DNA of 64,000 nucleotides. Source: Streptomyces sp. CB02400. GTDB lineage: Bacteria; Actinomycetota; Actinomycetes; Streptomycetales; Streptomycetaceae. Below the pieces are notes generated by a model. It did not search any database, was not told where the DNA came from, and worked only from the letters and a program-made list of their open reading frames with translations. Location of the stretch: contig NZ_LIWB01000018.1 of the NCBI RefSeq assembly GCF_001905725.1, positions 133,616 through 197,615 of the forward strand, given 5' to 3'. Positions 8,637 to 16,741 of the stretch are shown piece by piece (within the stretch, counting starts at the first letter, position 1; each line of letters starts with the position of its first letter). A program made the translations under genes and the position numbers.

Positions 8637-10133
8637 ATGGCACGGATTGCGGTGATCGGCGCCGGGATGGGCGCGATGGCGGCCGCCGCCCGGCTGGCCG
8701 TCGCGGGCCACCGGGTGGCGGTGTACGAGCGGACGGAGACCTATGGCGGCGCGCTGCGCCGTCTGGAGCGGGACGGGTTCGCCTTCGACACCGGGCCCGG
8801 GCTGCTCCCGCTGCCGGCGGTCTACCGGGACCTGTTCGTGAAGACCGGCAAGGAGCCGCTGGAGACGTGCGTCGAGCTGGTCCAGGTCGACCCGTCGTCG
8901 CACCACGTGTTCGCGGACGGTACGCGTGTGTCGCTGCCGAACGCCTCCCGCGCGGGTGTCGTCTCCGCGCTGGAGGAGGGCCTCGGGGCGGACGCGGCCC
9001 GGCGCTGGGGGGACTTCCTGGTACGGGCCCGGGAGGCCTGGGACCGGTCGCGCAGGCCGCTGCTGGAGGAGCCGCTGTGGCCCAACTGGCAGGTGCTGGC
9101 CGAGCGTGAGCCGTATCCGGCGGTCCCGCACAGGAAGTTCCTGCGCACGCGCACGGCGGGCACGCTCGCGGAGGTCGGTGCGTGGGAGCTGCGCGATCCC
9201 CGGCTGATCGCGCTGCTGGAGAGCCACGCCCTGGCGTACGGCCTCGATCCCCGCGCCACCCCGGCGAGCGCGGCGGTGCTGCCGTACATGGAGCACGCCT
9301 TCGGCATGTGGTACGTGCGCGGCGGCATGCGGGAGCTGGCGCGGGCGGTGTACGAGCGGTGTCTGGCCCGCCGGGTGGAGTTCCGCTTCGGCGCGGAGGT
9401 CACCGGGGTGACGGAGAAGGACGGCCGGGCGGCGGGGCTGGAGCTCACCGACGGCACCGTCGCGGAGGCGGACCTCGTGGTCGCCGGGGTGGCTCCCGGG
9501 GTGCTGGAGCGGCTGGGCCGGGGGACGCGGGTACGCGGTGCCGGAGAGGTCCCGGCCCGTCGTGGGACGGCGAGCAGGGTGACGGTGGCGCTGGCGCTGC
9601 GGGGCGGGCGCCCGGAGGGGACCCCGCACCGTACGGTCGTGCACACGGAGGACCGGGAGGCCGAACTGGAGTCGCTGTCCGGTGCGCCCGGGGGCCTGCC
9701 CCCGCGGCCCACGGTCACGGTGCTGCGGCCGGACGACCCGGCGCTGGTCCCCGACGCCGGCCACGAGGCGGTCACGGTGACGTCGGTGGTGCCCGCCGGG
9801 GCCGAGGAGTCCTGGGACGCGTACGCCGAGCGTCTGATCGCCGTCGCCGAACGTGCGGTACCCGGCCTGCGCGACCGGCTGCTGTGGCACGAGGTGCGCA
9901 CCCCGGCCGACATCGCCGGGGAGACCGGCGCGGAGGGCGGCGCGGTGCCGGTACCGGCGCTGGCCGCGGCGGGCGGGCGGCTGCTCCACCCGGCCAACAG
10001 CACCGGGCTGACGGGGCTGTTCACGGCCGGCGGCTGGTCCCACCCCGGCGGCGGGCTCCCGCACGCCGGGATGTCGGGGGCGCTGGTCGCCGGGCTGATC
10101 GTGGAGGGGCCGGAGTTCCGCGGGTCGCAGTGA
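8637..10133 (+). CDS. FAD-dependent phytoene-desaturase-like oxidoreductase
   Basis: A 498-residue flavoprotein. The N-terminus IAVIGAGMGAMAAAARLAVAGHRVAVYERTETYGG is a dinucleotide-binding Rossmann motif (GxGxxxxxxA...E) with the following GG of the amine-oxidase/carotenoid-desaturase superfamily; RDGFAFDTGPGLLPLP and the C-terminal GLFTAGGWSHPGGGLPHAGMSGALVAGLI fit CrtI/CrtD-type enzymes. Start ATG at 8637 is at the motif; the upstream extension of the frame is noncoding. No carotenoid genes lie nearby, so it may not act on carotenoids; homologous orphan desaturase-like proteins are common in Streptomyces. Convergent with the membrane protein gene, six bases away. Confidence 0.85.
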   Translation: MARIAVIGAGMGAMAAAARLAVAGHRVAVYERTETYGGALRRLERDGFAFDTGPGLLPLPAVYRDLFVKTGKEPLETCVELVQVDPSSHHVFADGTRVSLPNASRAGVVSALEEGLGADAARRWGDFLVRAREAWDRSRRPLLEEPLWPNWQVLAEREPYPAVPHRKFLRTRTAGTLAEVGAWELRDPRLIALLESHALAYGLDPRATPASAAVLPYMEHAFGMWYVRGGMRELARAVYERCLARRVEFRFGAEVTGVTEKDGRAAGLELTDGTVAEADLVVAGVAPGVLERLGRGTRVRGAGEVPARRGTASRVTVALALRGGRPEGTPHRTVVHTEDREAELESLSGAPGGLPPRPTVTVLRPDDPALVPDAGHEAVTVTSVVPAGAEESWDAYAERLIAVAERAVPGLRDRLLWHEVRTPADIAGETGAEGGAVPVPALAAAGGRLLHPANSTGLTGLFTAGGWSHPGGGLPHAGMSGALVAGLIVEGPEFRGSQ

Positions 10134-10139
10134 GGGCGC

Positions 10140-11090
10140 TCAGTAGCGGTACTGCTCGTCGTACCCGCTGCCGTTGCCGTGCGTCTGCCCGTCGCCCTGG
10201 TACGGGTACTGCTGCTGCTCGGGCGGGAGTTCACCGCCGTACGGGTCGTCGGCGCTGCGCTGCTGCGGGACCCACAGGCCGCCGGCCGGGGTCTCGCCGC
10301 CGTAGCCCTGCTGGGCGTACGGGTCCTGCCCGTAGCCCTGCTGGGAGTACTGCTGCGGGTCGGCGTAGCCGGTGTCGTACGAGCTGTCCCCGTAGGCCGA
10401 GTTGCCGATGTACGGGTCGGAGTAGGCCGCGTACTGCTGCTGGCCCGTGGTGTCGTAGCCCTGTTGCTGTCCGTAACCGGAGTAGTCGTAGGCGTAGTTG
10501 GGGTCGGCGCCCTGGGTGGCCGCCGCGTACTGGTCCTGGGACGGGGCCGCGTACCCGGTGTCGCCGCCGTAGACGCCGTAGGAGCCTGTGTCGTCGGGCA
10601 TGGGCTGCGGCTCGTAGACGGCGGTGGTCCCGTCGGCCGCCGGCTGGTCGGGGCGGGCGGCGGGGGTGAACACGTCGTCGCGGTCGTAGTCGTCGTCCGC
10701 GTGGTGGCCGGCCCGGTCGCGGGGGGCGTCGTCCTCGTCGCCGTAGCCGGCGCCGGACTCCTCCAGGCCGGAGACCTCCAGGGTCGGCTCCTGGTGCCCG
10801 CGGTCGCCGCGGCGGCCCCTGGCGGCGGCCAGCATGGGCGCGTTGACCGCCCAGCCGGCCGCGAAGCCGCGGCGGAACGACAGCGTCACATAGGTCTGGC
10901 CGACCGCGAAGGCCGCGGCGCCCAGACCGATGACGACCACGGACGGGATCAGCACACCGAGCACGACACCGAGGAAGCCGGCGAAGGCGAGCAGCCGCCA
11001 GCGCAGGCGTGCCTTGTACTGCAGCAGCACCTCACCGAGCAACCACAGCGCGACGATGCCGAACGCGATGTAGAGGACCGCCCAGCCCAT
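10140..11090 (-). CDS. Membrane protein with long Tyr/Gln/Gly-rich C-terminus
   Basis: A 316-residue protein. The first 75 residues hold two or three membrane helices (WAVLYIAFGIVALWLLGEVLL; LLAFAGFLGVVLGVLIPSVVVIGLGAAAFAVG). After about residue 110 the chain is disordered and built from Gln-, Tyr-, Asp- and Gly-rich repeats such as YGQDPYAQQGYGG, QQYAAYSDPY and YGQQQGYDTTG. The ATG at 11090 has GGGAGAGGGG upstream. Function is unknown. The low-complexity tail is of the kind seen in proteins that oligomerise or phase-separate, or attach to the envelope; this is only an inference from composition. Confidence 0.8.
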   Translation of the reverse strand: MGWAVLYIAFGIVALWLLGEVLLQYKARLRWRLLAFAGFLGVVLGVLIPSVVVIGLGAAAFAVGQTYVTLSFRRGFAAGWAVNAPMLAAARGRRGDRGHQEPTLEVSGLEESGAGYGDEDDAPRDRAGHHADDDYDRDDVFTPAARPDQPAADGTTAVYEPQPMPDDTGSYGVYGGDTGYAAPSQDQYAAATQGADPNYAYDYSGYGQQQGYDTTGQQQYAAYSDPYIGNSAYGDSSYDTGYADPQQYSQQGYGQDPYAQQGYGGETPAGGLWVPQQRSADDPYGGELPPEQQQYPYQGDGQTHGNGSGYDEQYRY

Positions 11091-11146
11091 GTACGCCCCT
11101 CTCCCAGTGGTCGCTACGCAGTGTGTCGTATATCCGTGCGACCGGT

Positions 11147-12070
11147 CTAGGCCCGCGGTGGGTGGTGCAGGCCCAGGTTCTCGTAGATTTCCAGGGTCGC
11201 CGTGGAGTTGTTGAGCGTGATGAAGTGCAGTCCGGGCACTCCCTCGGCCAGCAGCCGGGCGCAGAACTCCGTGGCGAACTCGATACCGATCGAGCGTACC
11301 GCCGCCGGATCGTCCTTCGCTGCGAGGATCCGCTCTTCGAGGGCCTCCGGGAACACGGCGTTACTGAGCTTTGGCAACCTCTCCAGCATCTTCACGCTGG
11401 TCACCGGCATGACCTCGGGAATCACCGGGGTCTCGCAGCCCGCCGCGTGCACTCGGTCACGCAGCCGCAGATAGGACTCGGGCTGGAAGAACATCTGGGT
11501 GATCGCGTAGTCGGCGCCGGCCCGGCACTTGTCGACGAAGCGGGCGACGTCGGTGTCCCAGTCGGCCGAGCGCGGGTGCATCTCCGGGAAGGCGGCGACG
11601 CCGACGCAGAAGTCGCCCGACTCCTTGATGAGCCGGACGAGTTCGGCGGCGTAGGTCAGTCCCTGCGGGTGCGGCACCCAGTCGCCCATCGGGTCGCCGG
11701 GCGGGTCGCCGCGCACGGCGAGCATGTTGCGGATCCCGGCGTCGGCGTACTGGCCGATGATGTTGCGCAGTTCGGCGATGGAGTGGTCGACCGCGGTGAG
11801 GTGGGCGACCGGGGTGAGGGTGGTGTCGGCGACGATCTGCTGGGTCTCCTTGACCGTGCCGGCGCGCGTGGAGCCGCCCGCGCCGTAGGTCACGGAGACG
11901 AAGTCCGGCGCGACCGCCTCGACCCTGCGCAGCGCGCTCCACAGGTTCCGCTCGCCCTTGGGGGTTTTCGGCGCCGAGAACTCGAACGAATACGTCGTTT
12001 TGCCGGCGGCGAGCATGTCGCGCACGGTGCGTGCGCGATCAGTCCTGGTGGATGCGGTTCCGAGGGCCAT
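11147..12070 (-). CDS. metF: Methylenetetrahydrofolate reductase
   Basis: A 307-residue flavoprotein of the MTHFR family, which reduces 5,10-methylene-THF to 5-methyl-THF for methionine synthesis. Family blocks are clear: YSFEFSAPKTPKGERNLWSALRRVEAVAPDFVSVTYGAGGSTR (residues about 27-70), NMLAVRGDPPGDP, and YAITQMFFQPESYLRLRDRV, all in the expected order of a TIM-barrel FAD enzyme. Length is normal. It starts at the ATG at 12070 with only a weak ribosome site. It lies 107 bases downstream of thiE on the same strand; an inverted repeat in that gap may be an operator. Confidence 0.95.
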   Translation of the reverse strand: MALGTASTRTDRARTVRDMLAAGKTTYSFEFSAPKTPKGERNLWSALRRVEAVAPDFVSVTYGAGGSTRAGTVKETQQIVADTTLTPVAHLTAVDHSIAELRNIIGQYADAGIRNMLAVRGDPPGDPMGDWVPHPQGLTYAAELVRLIKESGDFCVGVAAFPEMHPRSADWDTDVARFVDKCRAGADYAITQMFFQPESYLRLRDRVHAAGCETPVIPEVMPVTSVKMLERLPKLSNAVFPEALEERILAAKDDPAAVRSIGIEFATEFCARLLAEGVPGLHFITLNNSTATLEIYENLGLHHPPRA

Positions 12071-12140
12071 ACCGGCAGGTTAGCCAGGGGGCGGCGGTCC
12101 CCCAACCGGATGCAGGATATTTGTCCGAAATGCCGACTTG

Positions 12141-12159
12141 TTGTCCACCCCTTGGACAA
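12141..12159 (-). promoter_or_regulatory. Candidate operator upstream of metF
   Basis: TTGTCCA and TGGACAA form a perfect 7-base inverted repeat with a 5-base spacer, and a further half-site TTGTCC occurs 20 bases nearer to metF at 12121. Position fits regulation of metF; the cognate protein is not known to me. Confidence 0.45.
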
Positions 12160-12177
12160 ACCTGAGACGCGCGGGGG

Positions 12178-12843
12178 TCATCCGGCGTCCGAGGGCGCCG
12201 GATGCCGCAGCCGCTTCGCGAACTCGGCCGCCGCCGCGCCCGGGTCGTCCGCCTCGGTGACGGCCCGTACGACGACGACCCGGCGGGCACCGGCGTCCAG
12301 CACCTCGTCGAGGTTGCCGAGGTCGATGCCGCCGATGGCGAACCAGGGGCGTTCGGTGCCCAGGGCGGCGGTGTACCGGACGAGGTCCGGGCCGGGGGCG
12401 TGGCGGCCGGGCTTGGTGGGGGTGGGCCAGCAGGGGCCGGTGCAGAAGTAGTCCACGCCGGGCTGGACGGCCGCCGCGGCGGCCTCGGACTCGGCGTGGG
12501 TGGAGCGGCCGATCAGGACGTCGTCGCCGAGGATCGCGCGGGCGGCGGGGACGGGCAGGTCGCCCTGGCCGAGGTGGAGGACGTCGGCTCCGGCGGCGTG
12601 GGCGACGTCCGCGCGGTCGTTGACCGCGAGCAGCTTGCCGTGCCGGGCGCAGGCGTCGGCGAGGACCGCGAGATGCTCGAGTTCCTCGCCGGCCTCCATG
12701 CCCTTGTCCCGCAACTGCACGATGTCGACCCCGCCGGCCAGGACCGCGTCCAGGAACTCCGGAAGATCGCCCTGCCGCCTGCGGGCGTCGGTGCACAGAT
12801 AGAGCCGGGCGTCGGCGAGCCGGGCGCGAGCGGTGGCGGTCAC
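12178..12843 (-). CDS. thiE: Thiamine-phosphate synthase
   Basis: A 221-residue TIM-barrel enzyme joining HMP-pyrophosphate and thiazole phosphate to thiamine monophosphate. Diagnostic blocks are ADARLYLCTDA, VDIVQLRDKGM (substrate pyrophosphate region), LLAVNDRADVAHAAGADVLHLGQGDLP, IGRSTH, GVDYFCTGPCWPTPTKPGR and WFAIGGIDLGNL near the C-terminus. I prefer the GTG at 12843, which has GGGGGA eight bases upstream; an in-frame GTG at 12909 adds 22 residues but has no spaced ribosome site. It is not in the thiO-thiS-thiG operon 3 kb away. No riboswitch is seen upstream of it. Confidence 0.93.
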   Translation of the reverse strand: MTATARARLADARLYLCTDARRRQGDLPEFLDAVLAGGVDIVQLRDKGMEAGEELEHLAVLADACARHGKLLAVNDRADVAHAAGADVLHLGQGDLPVPAARAILGDDVLIGRSTHAESEAAAAAVQPGVDYFCTGPCWPTPTKPGRHAPGPDLVRYTAALGTERPWFAIGGIDLGNLDEVLDAGARRVVVVRAVTEADDPGAAAAEFAKRLRHPAPSDAG

Positions 12844-13159
12844 AGGAAGGTCCCCCAGGATGTCGGCGGCGTACGGACCCGGCGGGCCCGGTATGTCATG
12901 GGCGCACACCCCCGGCCGTCACGAACCGACGGAGCGCACACCGCAACGGACCCTATGCCGCCACGCCGGCAACCGCGAGACACCCCTCACCGACCACCGC
13001 ACCGCCCCGAACACCACGAGACACCCATACCCGGCGCACAAGGCCGCCCCACCCGGCCCCCCTCCCGCCATCCGCCCCGGACGCCGCGCCGACACGGCTT
13101 CCCACGGCCGGGGCCCGTGCCCCGGCCGGTGGTGTTCGGTTCCGGTCGGTCGGGGGCGG
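12844..13159. other. Gene-free stretch between thiE and the wHTH gene
   Basis: A C-rich, purine-poor region (plus strand) of about 316 bases. I find no gene, hairpin terminator or recognised RNA in it; it presumably contains the thiE promoter, which I cannot place. Confidence 0.5.
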
Positions 13160-13525
13160 TCAGACCGCGAGCGCCTGGGCGCGGCGCTTCACCTCCGTGC
13201 CGCGGTTCTCACTGAGTGCCTGGGCGGGAGTGCCCGGCAGGGAGGGGTCGGGGGTGAAGAGCCATTCCAGCATCTCTTCGTCCGTGAAGCCGTCGTCCCG
13301 CAGGAGCGTCAGAGTCCCGGTCAGGCCCTTGACGACCTTGTCCCCGTCGATGAAGGCGGCGGGCACGTGCAGCGCGCGGTTCTCACCTCGGCGTACGGCG
13401 ATGAGCTGGCCCTCCTTGACCAGCTGCCGGACGCGCGTCACCTCGACACCGAGCATCTCGGCGATGTCGGGCAGGGTGAGCCAGGCGGGGACGAGAGCAT
13501 CGATCTTTGCGTCAATCTCGGTCAC
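13160..13525 (-). CDS. Rv2175c-type winged-helix DNA-binding protein
   Basis: A 121-residue protein resembling M. tuberculosis Rv2175c. An N-terminal winged helix-turn-helix (WLTLPDIAEMLGVEVTRVRQLVKEGQLIAVRRGENRALHVPAAFI, about residues 14-60) is followed by the family C-terminal part GTLTLLRDDGFTDEEMLEWLFTPDPSLPGTPAQAL. In M. tuberculosis Rv2175c is a substrate of the kinase PknL encoded next to it; a PASTA kinase lies 4 kb away here. The mycobacterial N-terminal extension carrying the phosphorylated Thr seems to be missing; only Thr2 precedes the fold. The GTG at 13525 has a poor ribosome site. Confidence 0.82.
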   Translation of the reverse strand: MTEIDAKIDALVPAWLTLPDIAEMLGVEVTRVRQLVKEGQLIAVRRGENRALHVPAAFIDGDKVVKGLTGTLTLLRDDGFTDEEMLEWLFTPDPSLPGTPAQALSENRGTEVKRRAQALAV

Positions 13526-13602
13526 GGGACAAGCGTGCCATCTGCCACTGACAGTCGGAAGTCAGCCCCGCCCGCCTGGGCGGACGCGCCGGGCCGGGAG
13601 CG

Positions 13603-14844
13603 TCACGCCGTCGCCGACTTCAGGGGCCGCGCCGGGTCCGCCAGCAGCTCCGCGTCCATCGCCGTGCCCGCCTCGATCAGCCTGCGTCCCTGCGTCAGGT
13701 CCCGGGGCCGTCCCACCGCGAGCAGCGCGACCAGGCGGGACCCCCGCAGCCAGCAGACGCTCCACGCCGCCTCGGCGGGGTCCCCGCGCCACACCGTCCG
13801 GTCGGCGTCCGCGTGGTGCCCCGCGTATTGCACGAAGCGCCCGAACTGCTCGGACCAGAAGTACGGCACCGGGTCGTAGACCACCGGCTCCCGGCCGGTG
13901 GCCGTGCCGAGGATGTTCACGGCGACCGTGCGCGGCCCCTGGAGGGCGTTGTCCCAGTGGTGGACCAGCAGACGCTCGCCGTAGCGCCCGGACGGGAAGG
14001 ACGCGCAGTCGCCGACCGCGTACACGTCCGGCAGGGAGGTCGTCAGATGGCGGTCGGCGACGACCTCGCCGTGCGCCCCGAGCCCGATCCCGGAGCCCGC
14101 CAGCCAGGCGGTGGCGGGCCGGGCCCCGATGCCGACGACCACGGCGCCCGCGGGCAGCCGCGTGCCGTCGTCCAGGACCGCGGCGCCGGGTTCGACGCGC
14201 TCCACGCGCGCGTGCGTGCGCAGCGTGACGCCCGCCTCGGCGTACCAGGCGGCCATCGGGGCGGTCACCTCGGCGGGCAGCGCCTCGACGAGCGGCCGTT
14301 CCCCCGCCTCCACGACGGTGACCGCGCAGCCCGCCTCGCGGGCCGCCGTGGCGAACTCCGCGCCGATCCAGCCGGCGCCGACCACCACGATGTCGTGCTG
14401 CCGCGCGAGCACGGGACGCAGCCGCGCGACGTCGTCCAGGGTGCGCAGCAGATGCACACCGGGCACACCCTCCGCGCCCGGCAGCCGGACCGGTTCCGCA
14501 CCGGTGGCGACCACCAGGACGTCGTACGGGACGGGCCCGGTCTCCGTGTCCAGTTCGTGGTCGGCGGGACGCAGGCCGAGCACCTCGCAGCCGAGCCGCA
14601 GTTCGATGCCGGCGTCCTCGAAGTCGACGTCGAAGGCGGAGTCCTCGGCCTTGCCGAGCAGCAGCGCCTTGGACAACGGCGGCCTGTCGTACGGCTGGTG
14701 GGGTTCCGCGCCGATCAGGGTCACGGTGCCGGTGAAACCCTGCTCCCGCAGGGCGAGGGCGGTCTGCACACCGGCCATGCCCGCGCCCGCCACCACCACC
14801 CGCCCCGGCTCGGACCGTCCCGGTCCCTGCGTCTGCTCGCTCAC
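13603..14844 (-). CDS. NAD(P)H-dependent flavoprotein, ferredoxin/rubredoxin reductase type
   Basis: A 413-residue pyridine-nucleotide-disulfide oxidoreductase-like protein. FAD-binding GAGMAGVQTALALRE (about residues 20-34), the ferredoxin-reductase motif PYDRPPLSKALL (about 51-62), a second NAD(P)H-binding GAGWIGAEFATAARE (about 156-170), and LPDVYAVGDCASFP near the FAD ribityl site are all present. There is no CxxxxC redox disulfide, as in BphA4/rubredoxin-reductase-type enzymes. The GTG at 14844 has AAGGTGAT upstream. The electron acceptor is unknown; no ferredoxin or P450 gene is adjacent. Confidence 0.9.
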   Translation of the reverse strand: MSEQTQGPGRSEPGRVVVAGAGMAGVQTALALREQGFTGTVTLIGAEPHQPYDRPPLSKALLLGKAEDSAFDVDFEDAGIELRLGCEVLGLRPADHELDTETGPVPYDVLVVATGAEPVRLPGAEGVPGVHLLRTLDDVARLRPVLARQHDIVVVGAGWIGAEFATAAREAGCAVTVVEAGERPLVEALPAEVTAPMAAWYAEAGVTLRTHARVERVEPGAAVLDDGTRLPAGAVVVGIGARPATAWLAGSGIGLGAHGEVVADRHLTTSLPDVYAVGDCASFPSGRYGERLLVHHWDNALQGPRTVAVNILGTATGREPVVYDPVPYFWSEQFGRFVQYAGHHADADRTVWRGDPAEAAWSVCWLRGSRLVALLAVGRPRDLTQGRRLIEAGTAMDAELLADPARPLKSATA

Positions 14845-14876
14845 CCGATCACCTTAGACACCTGACGCGGCGTCGA

Positions 14877-15215
14877 TCAGCCGAGCTGTTCCACCACGCT
14901 CGTCCCGCTGCCCGGCTGCGACTCCCACCGCCAGCTCTCCTCCAGCCGTACCCGTCCGTCGGGCAGTTCCACGACCGTCGACACGCAGTGCCCCGAGGAG
15001 GTCGTGCCGTCCCGCTTGAGCTGCACGTACCGGAAGTCCAGCCGGTCCCCCGCGCGGGTGCCCACCAGGTGTCCGCGTACGACGTCGCCGCCCGCGTACT
15101 CGGCCCAGACCTCGCCGTCCCGCTCGTGGTAGACGAACCGGGTGCGGGTACCGACCTGGCCGGGGGCCTGGTCGGCCACGGGGGCGAGGACGAGTCCGTC
15201 GAGCGATGGTGCCAC
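14877..15215 (-). CDS. Small beta-rich conserved hypothetical protein
   Basis: A 112-residue protein that resembles a widespread family often labelled, without basis known to me, N-acetylglutamate synthase. The order is TRTRFVYHERDGEVWAEYAGGDVVRGHLVGT, LDFRYVQLKRDGTTSSGHCVSTVVELPDGRVRLEESWRWE, suggesting an 8-strand lipocalin-like barrel. The GTG at 15215 has GGGAG upstream. It is transcribed divergently from the thi operon and shares its promoter region. No function is assigned. Confidence 0.75.
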   Translation of the reverse strand: MAPSLDGLVLAPVADQAPGQVGTRTRFVYHERDGEVWAEYAGGDVVRGHLVGTRAGDRLDFRYVQLKRDGTTSSGHCVSTVVELPDGRVRLEESWRWESQPGSGTSVVEQLG

Positions 15216-15227
15216 GCGGAGGCTCCC

Positions 15228-15257
15228 TTACAAGCGCGGTGCCCTGAGGGCTAGGGT
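15228..15257 (+). promoter_or_regulatory. Probable promoter of the thiO operon
   Basis: TTACAA (15228-15233), an 18-base gap and TAGGGT (15252-15257) give a fair vegetative promoter, placing the start of transcription near 15264, just ahead of the TPP riboswitch. Confidence 0.5.
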
Positions 15258-15271
15258 GGCCAACGTACAAG

Positions 15272-15364
15272 CACTCGCGGGAGCCCGGACGCACCGGGCT
15301 GAGAGGGAGGCTGGCGGCCTCCGACCGTACGAACCTGATCCGGGTCATGCCGGCGAAGGGAGGG
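15272..15364 (+). ncRNA. TPP riboswitch (THI element)
   Basis: The conserved THI-box elements are all present in order: CGGGAGCCC pairing with the GGGCTGAGAGGGAGGCT strand, a variable hairpin (GGAGGCTGGCGGCCTCC), then ACCGTACGAACCTGATC, CGGGTCATGCCGGCGAAGGGAGG. Its 3' end carries the GGGAGG that also serves as the ribosome site of thiO (ATG 12 bases on), so ligand binding probably blocks translation, as known for TPP switches in actinobacteria. It leads directly into thiO-thiS-thiG. Confidence 0.96.
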
Positions 15365-15375
15365 GCTGGACGCCC

Positions 15376-16542
15376 ATGTCGCCCACGCGTACCTCAGACG
15401 TCCTCGTCGTCGGGGGCGGAATCATCGGTCTGGTCACGGCCTGGCGGGCCGCGCAGCGCGGTCTCGCCACGGCCGTGGTGGACCCCGAGCCGGGCGGCGG
15501 CGCCGCCCGGGTGGCCGCCGGGATGCTGGCCGCCGTCACCGAACTGCACTACGGCGAGGAGACCCTGCTCGGTCTGAACCTCGCCTCCGCGCGGCGCTAT
15601 CCCGGCTTCGCGGCCGAACTGACCGAGCTGACCGGCCACGACCTCGGCTACCGCGCGTGCGGCACGCTCGCCGTGGCACTGGACGCCGACGACCGCGCCC
15701 ACCTGCGGGAACTGCACGCCCTGCAGCAGCGCTCCGGGCTGGACTCGCAGTGGCTGTCCGGGCGGGACTGCCGGCGCCTGGAGCCGATGCTCGCGCCGGG
15801 GGTGCGCGGCGGCCTGCGGGTGGACGGCGACCACCAGATCGACCCCCGGCGGCTGGCGGCCGCGCTGGTCACCGCCTGTGAACGCGCGGGCGTGACCGTC
15901 CACCGCGCGCGGGCCGAGCGGCTCGTCGTCGCGGGAGACCGCGCGACGGGCGTGGTCACGGCCGACGGCACCGAGCTGGGCGCCGGACAGGTGGTACTCG
16001 CCGCGGGCAGCCTCAGCGGGCGGCTCGCGGGCGTCCCGGCGGACGTACTGCCTCCCGTGCGTCCCGTGAAGGGGCAGGTGGTGCGGCTGACGATGCCCGC
16101 GCGGCACGGCCCCTTCCTGAACCGGACCGTGCGGGCCGTGGTGCGCGGCAGCCATGTCTATCTGGTGCCGCGCGAGAACGGCGAGCTGGTGATCGGGGCG
16201 ACCAGCGAGGAGATGGGTTGGGACACCACCGTGACCGCGGGCGGCGTGTACGAGCTGCTGCGCGACGCCCACGAGCTGGTCCCCGGCATCACCGAGCTGC
16301 CGCTGACCGAGACCCTGGCCGGGCTGCGGCCCGCCTCCCCCGACAACGCGCCGCTGCTCGGCCCGACGGAGCTCGAGGGGCTGCTGCTCGCCACCGGCCA
16401 CCACCGCAACGGTGTCCTGCTGACACCGGTCACCGGCGATGCCATGGCGGAGGCCCTGACCACCGGCGCCCTGCCGGAGGTGGCCCGCCCGTTCACCCCC
16501 CGGCGCTTCGGCGCCGCCGTCCGCACGGAGCAGCCCGCATGA
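15376..16542 (+). CDS. thiO: Glycine oxidase for thiazole synthesis
   Basis: A 388-residue FAD-dependent amine oxidase of the DAO family, making dehydroglycine for thiazole formation. It has DVLVVGGGIIGLVTAWRAAQRGLATAVVD (FAD Rossmann motif, residues about 9-37), AARVAAGMLAAVTE and the GLRPASPDNAPLLGPTELEGLLLATGHHRNGVLLTPVTGD signature near the C-terminus. The ATG at 15376 follows the TPP riboswitch by 12 bases. Its TGA overlaps the thiS start (ATGA), so the two are translationally coupled. Confidence 0.95.
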   Translation: MSPTRTSDVLVVGGGIIGLVTAWRAAQRGLATAVVDPEPGGGAARVAAGMLAAVTELHYGEETLLGLNLASARRYPGFAAELTELTGHDLGYRACGTLAVALDADDRAHLRELHALQQRSGLDSQWLSGRDCRRLEPMLAPGVRGGLRVDGDHQIDPRRLAAALVTACERAGVTVHRARAERLVVAGDRATGVVTADGTELGAGQVVLAAGSLSGRLAGVPADVLPPVRPVKGQVVRLTMPARHGPFLNRTVRAVVRGSHVYLVPRENGELVIGATSEEMGWDTTVTAGGVYELLRDAHELVPGITELPLTETLAGLRPASPDNAPLLGPTELEGLLLATGHHRNGVLLTPVTGDAMAEALTTGALPEVARPFTPRRFGAAVRTEQPA

Positions 16543-16739
16543 ACATCTCGGTCAACGGGGAGCGCCGGGAGTTCGCGCCCGGCACGGCTCTCGACCTCGT
16601 CGTGAAGTCGCTCACCGCGGCACCCTCGGGGGTGGCCGCCGCCCTCAACGAAACCGTCGTCCCGCGCGCGCAGTGGCCCGCCACGCCCCTCTGTGAGGGT
16701 GACCGCGTGGAAGTCCTGACCGCCGTCCAGGGAGGTTGA
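16539..16739 (+). CDS. thiS: Thiazole biosynthesis sulfur carrier ThiS
   Basis: A 66-residue ubiquitin-like protein (MNISVNGERREF ... RVEVLTAVQGG) ending in the essential Gly-Gly, which becomes adenylated and thiocarboxylated. It starts in an ATGA overlap with thiO; its final codons, AGGGAGGTT, provide the ribosome site for thiG two bases on. Size is normal for the family. Confidence 0.95.
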   Translation: MNISVNGERREFAPGTALDLVVKSLTAAPSGVAAALNETVVPRAQWPATPLCEGDRVEVLTAVQGG

Positions 16740-16741
16740 CC

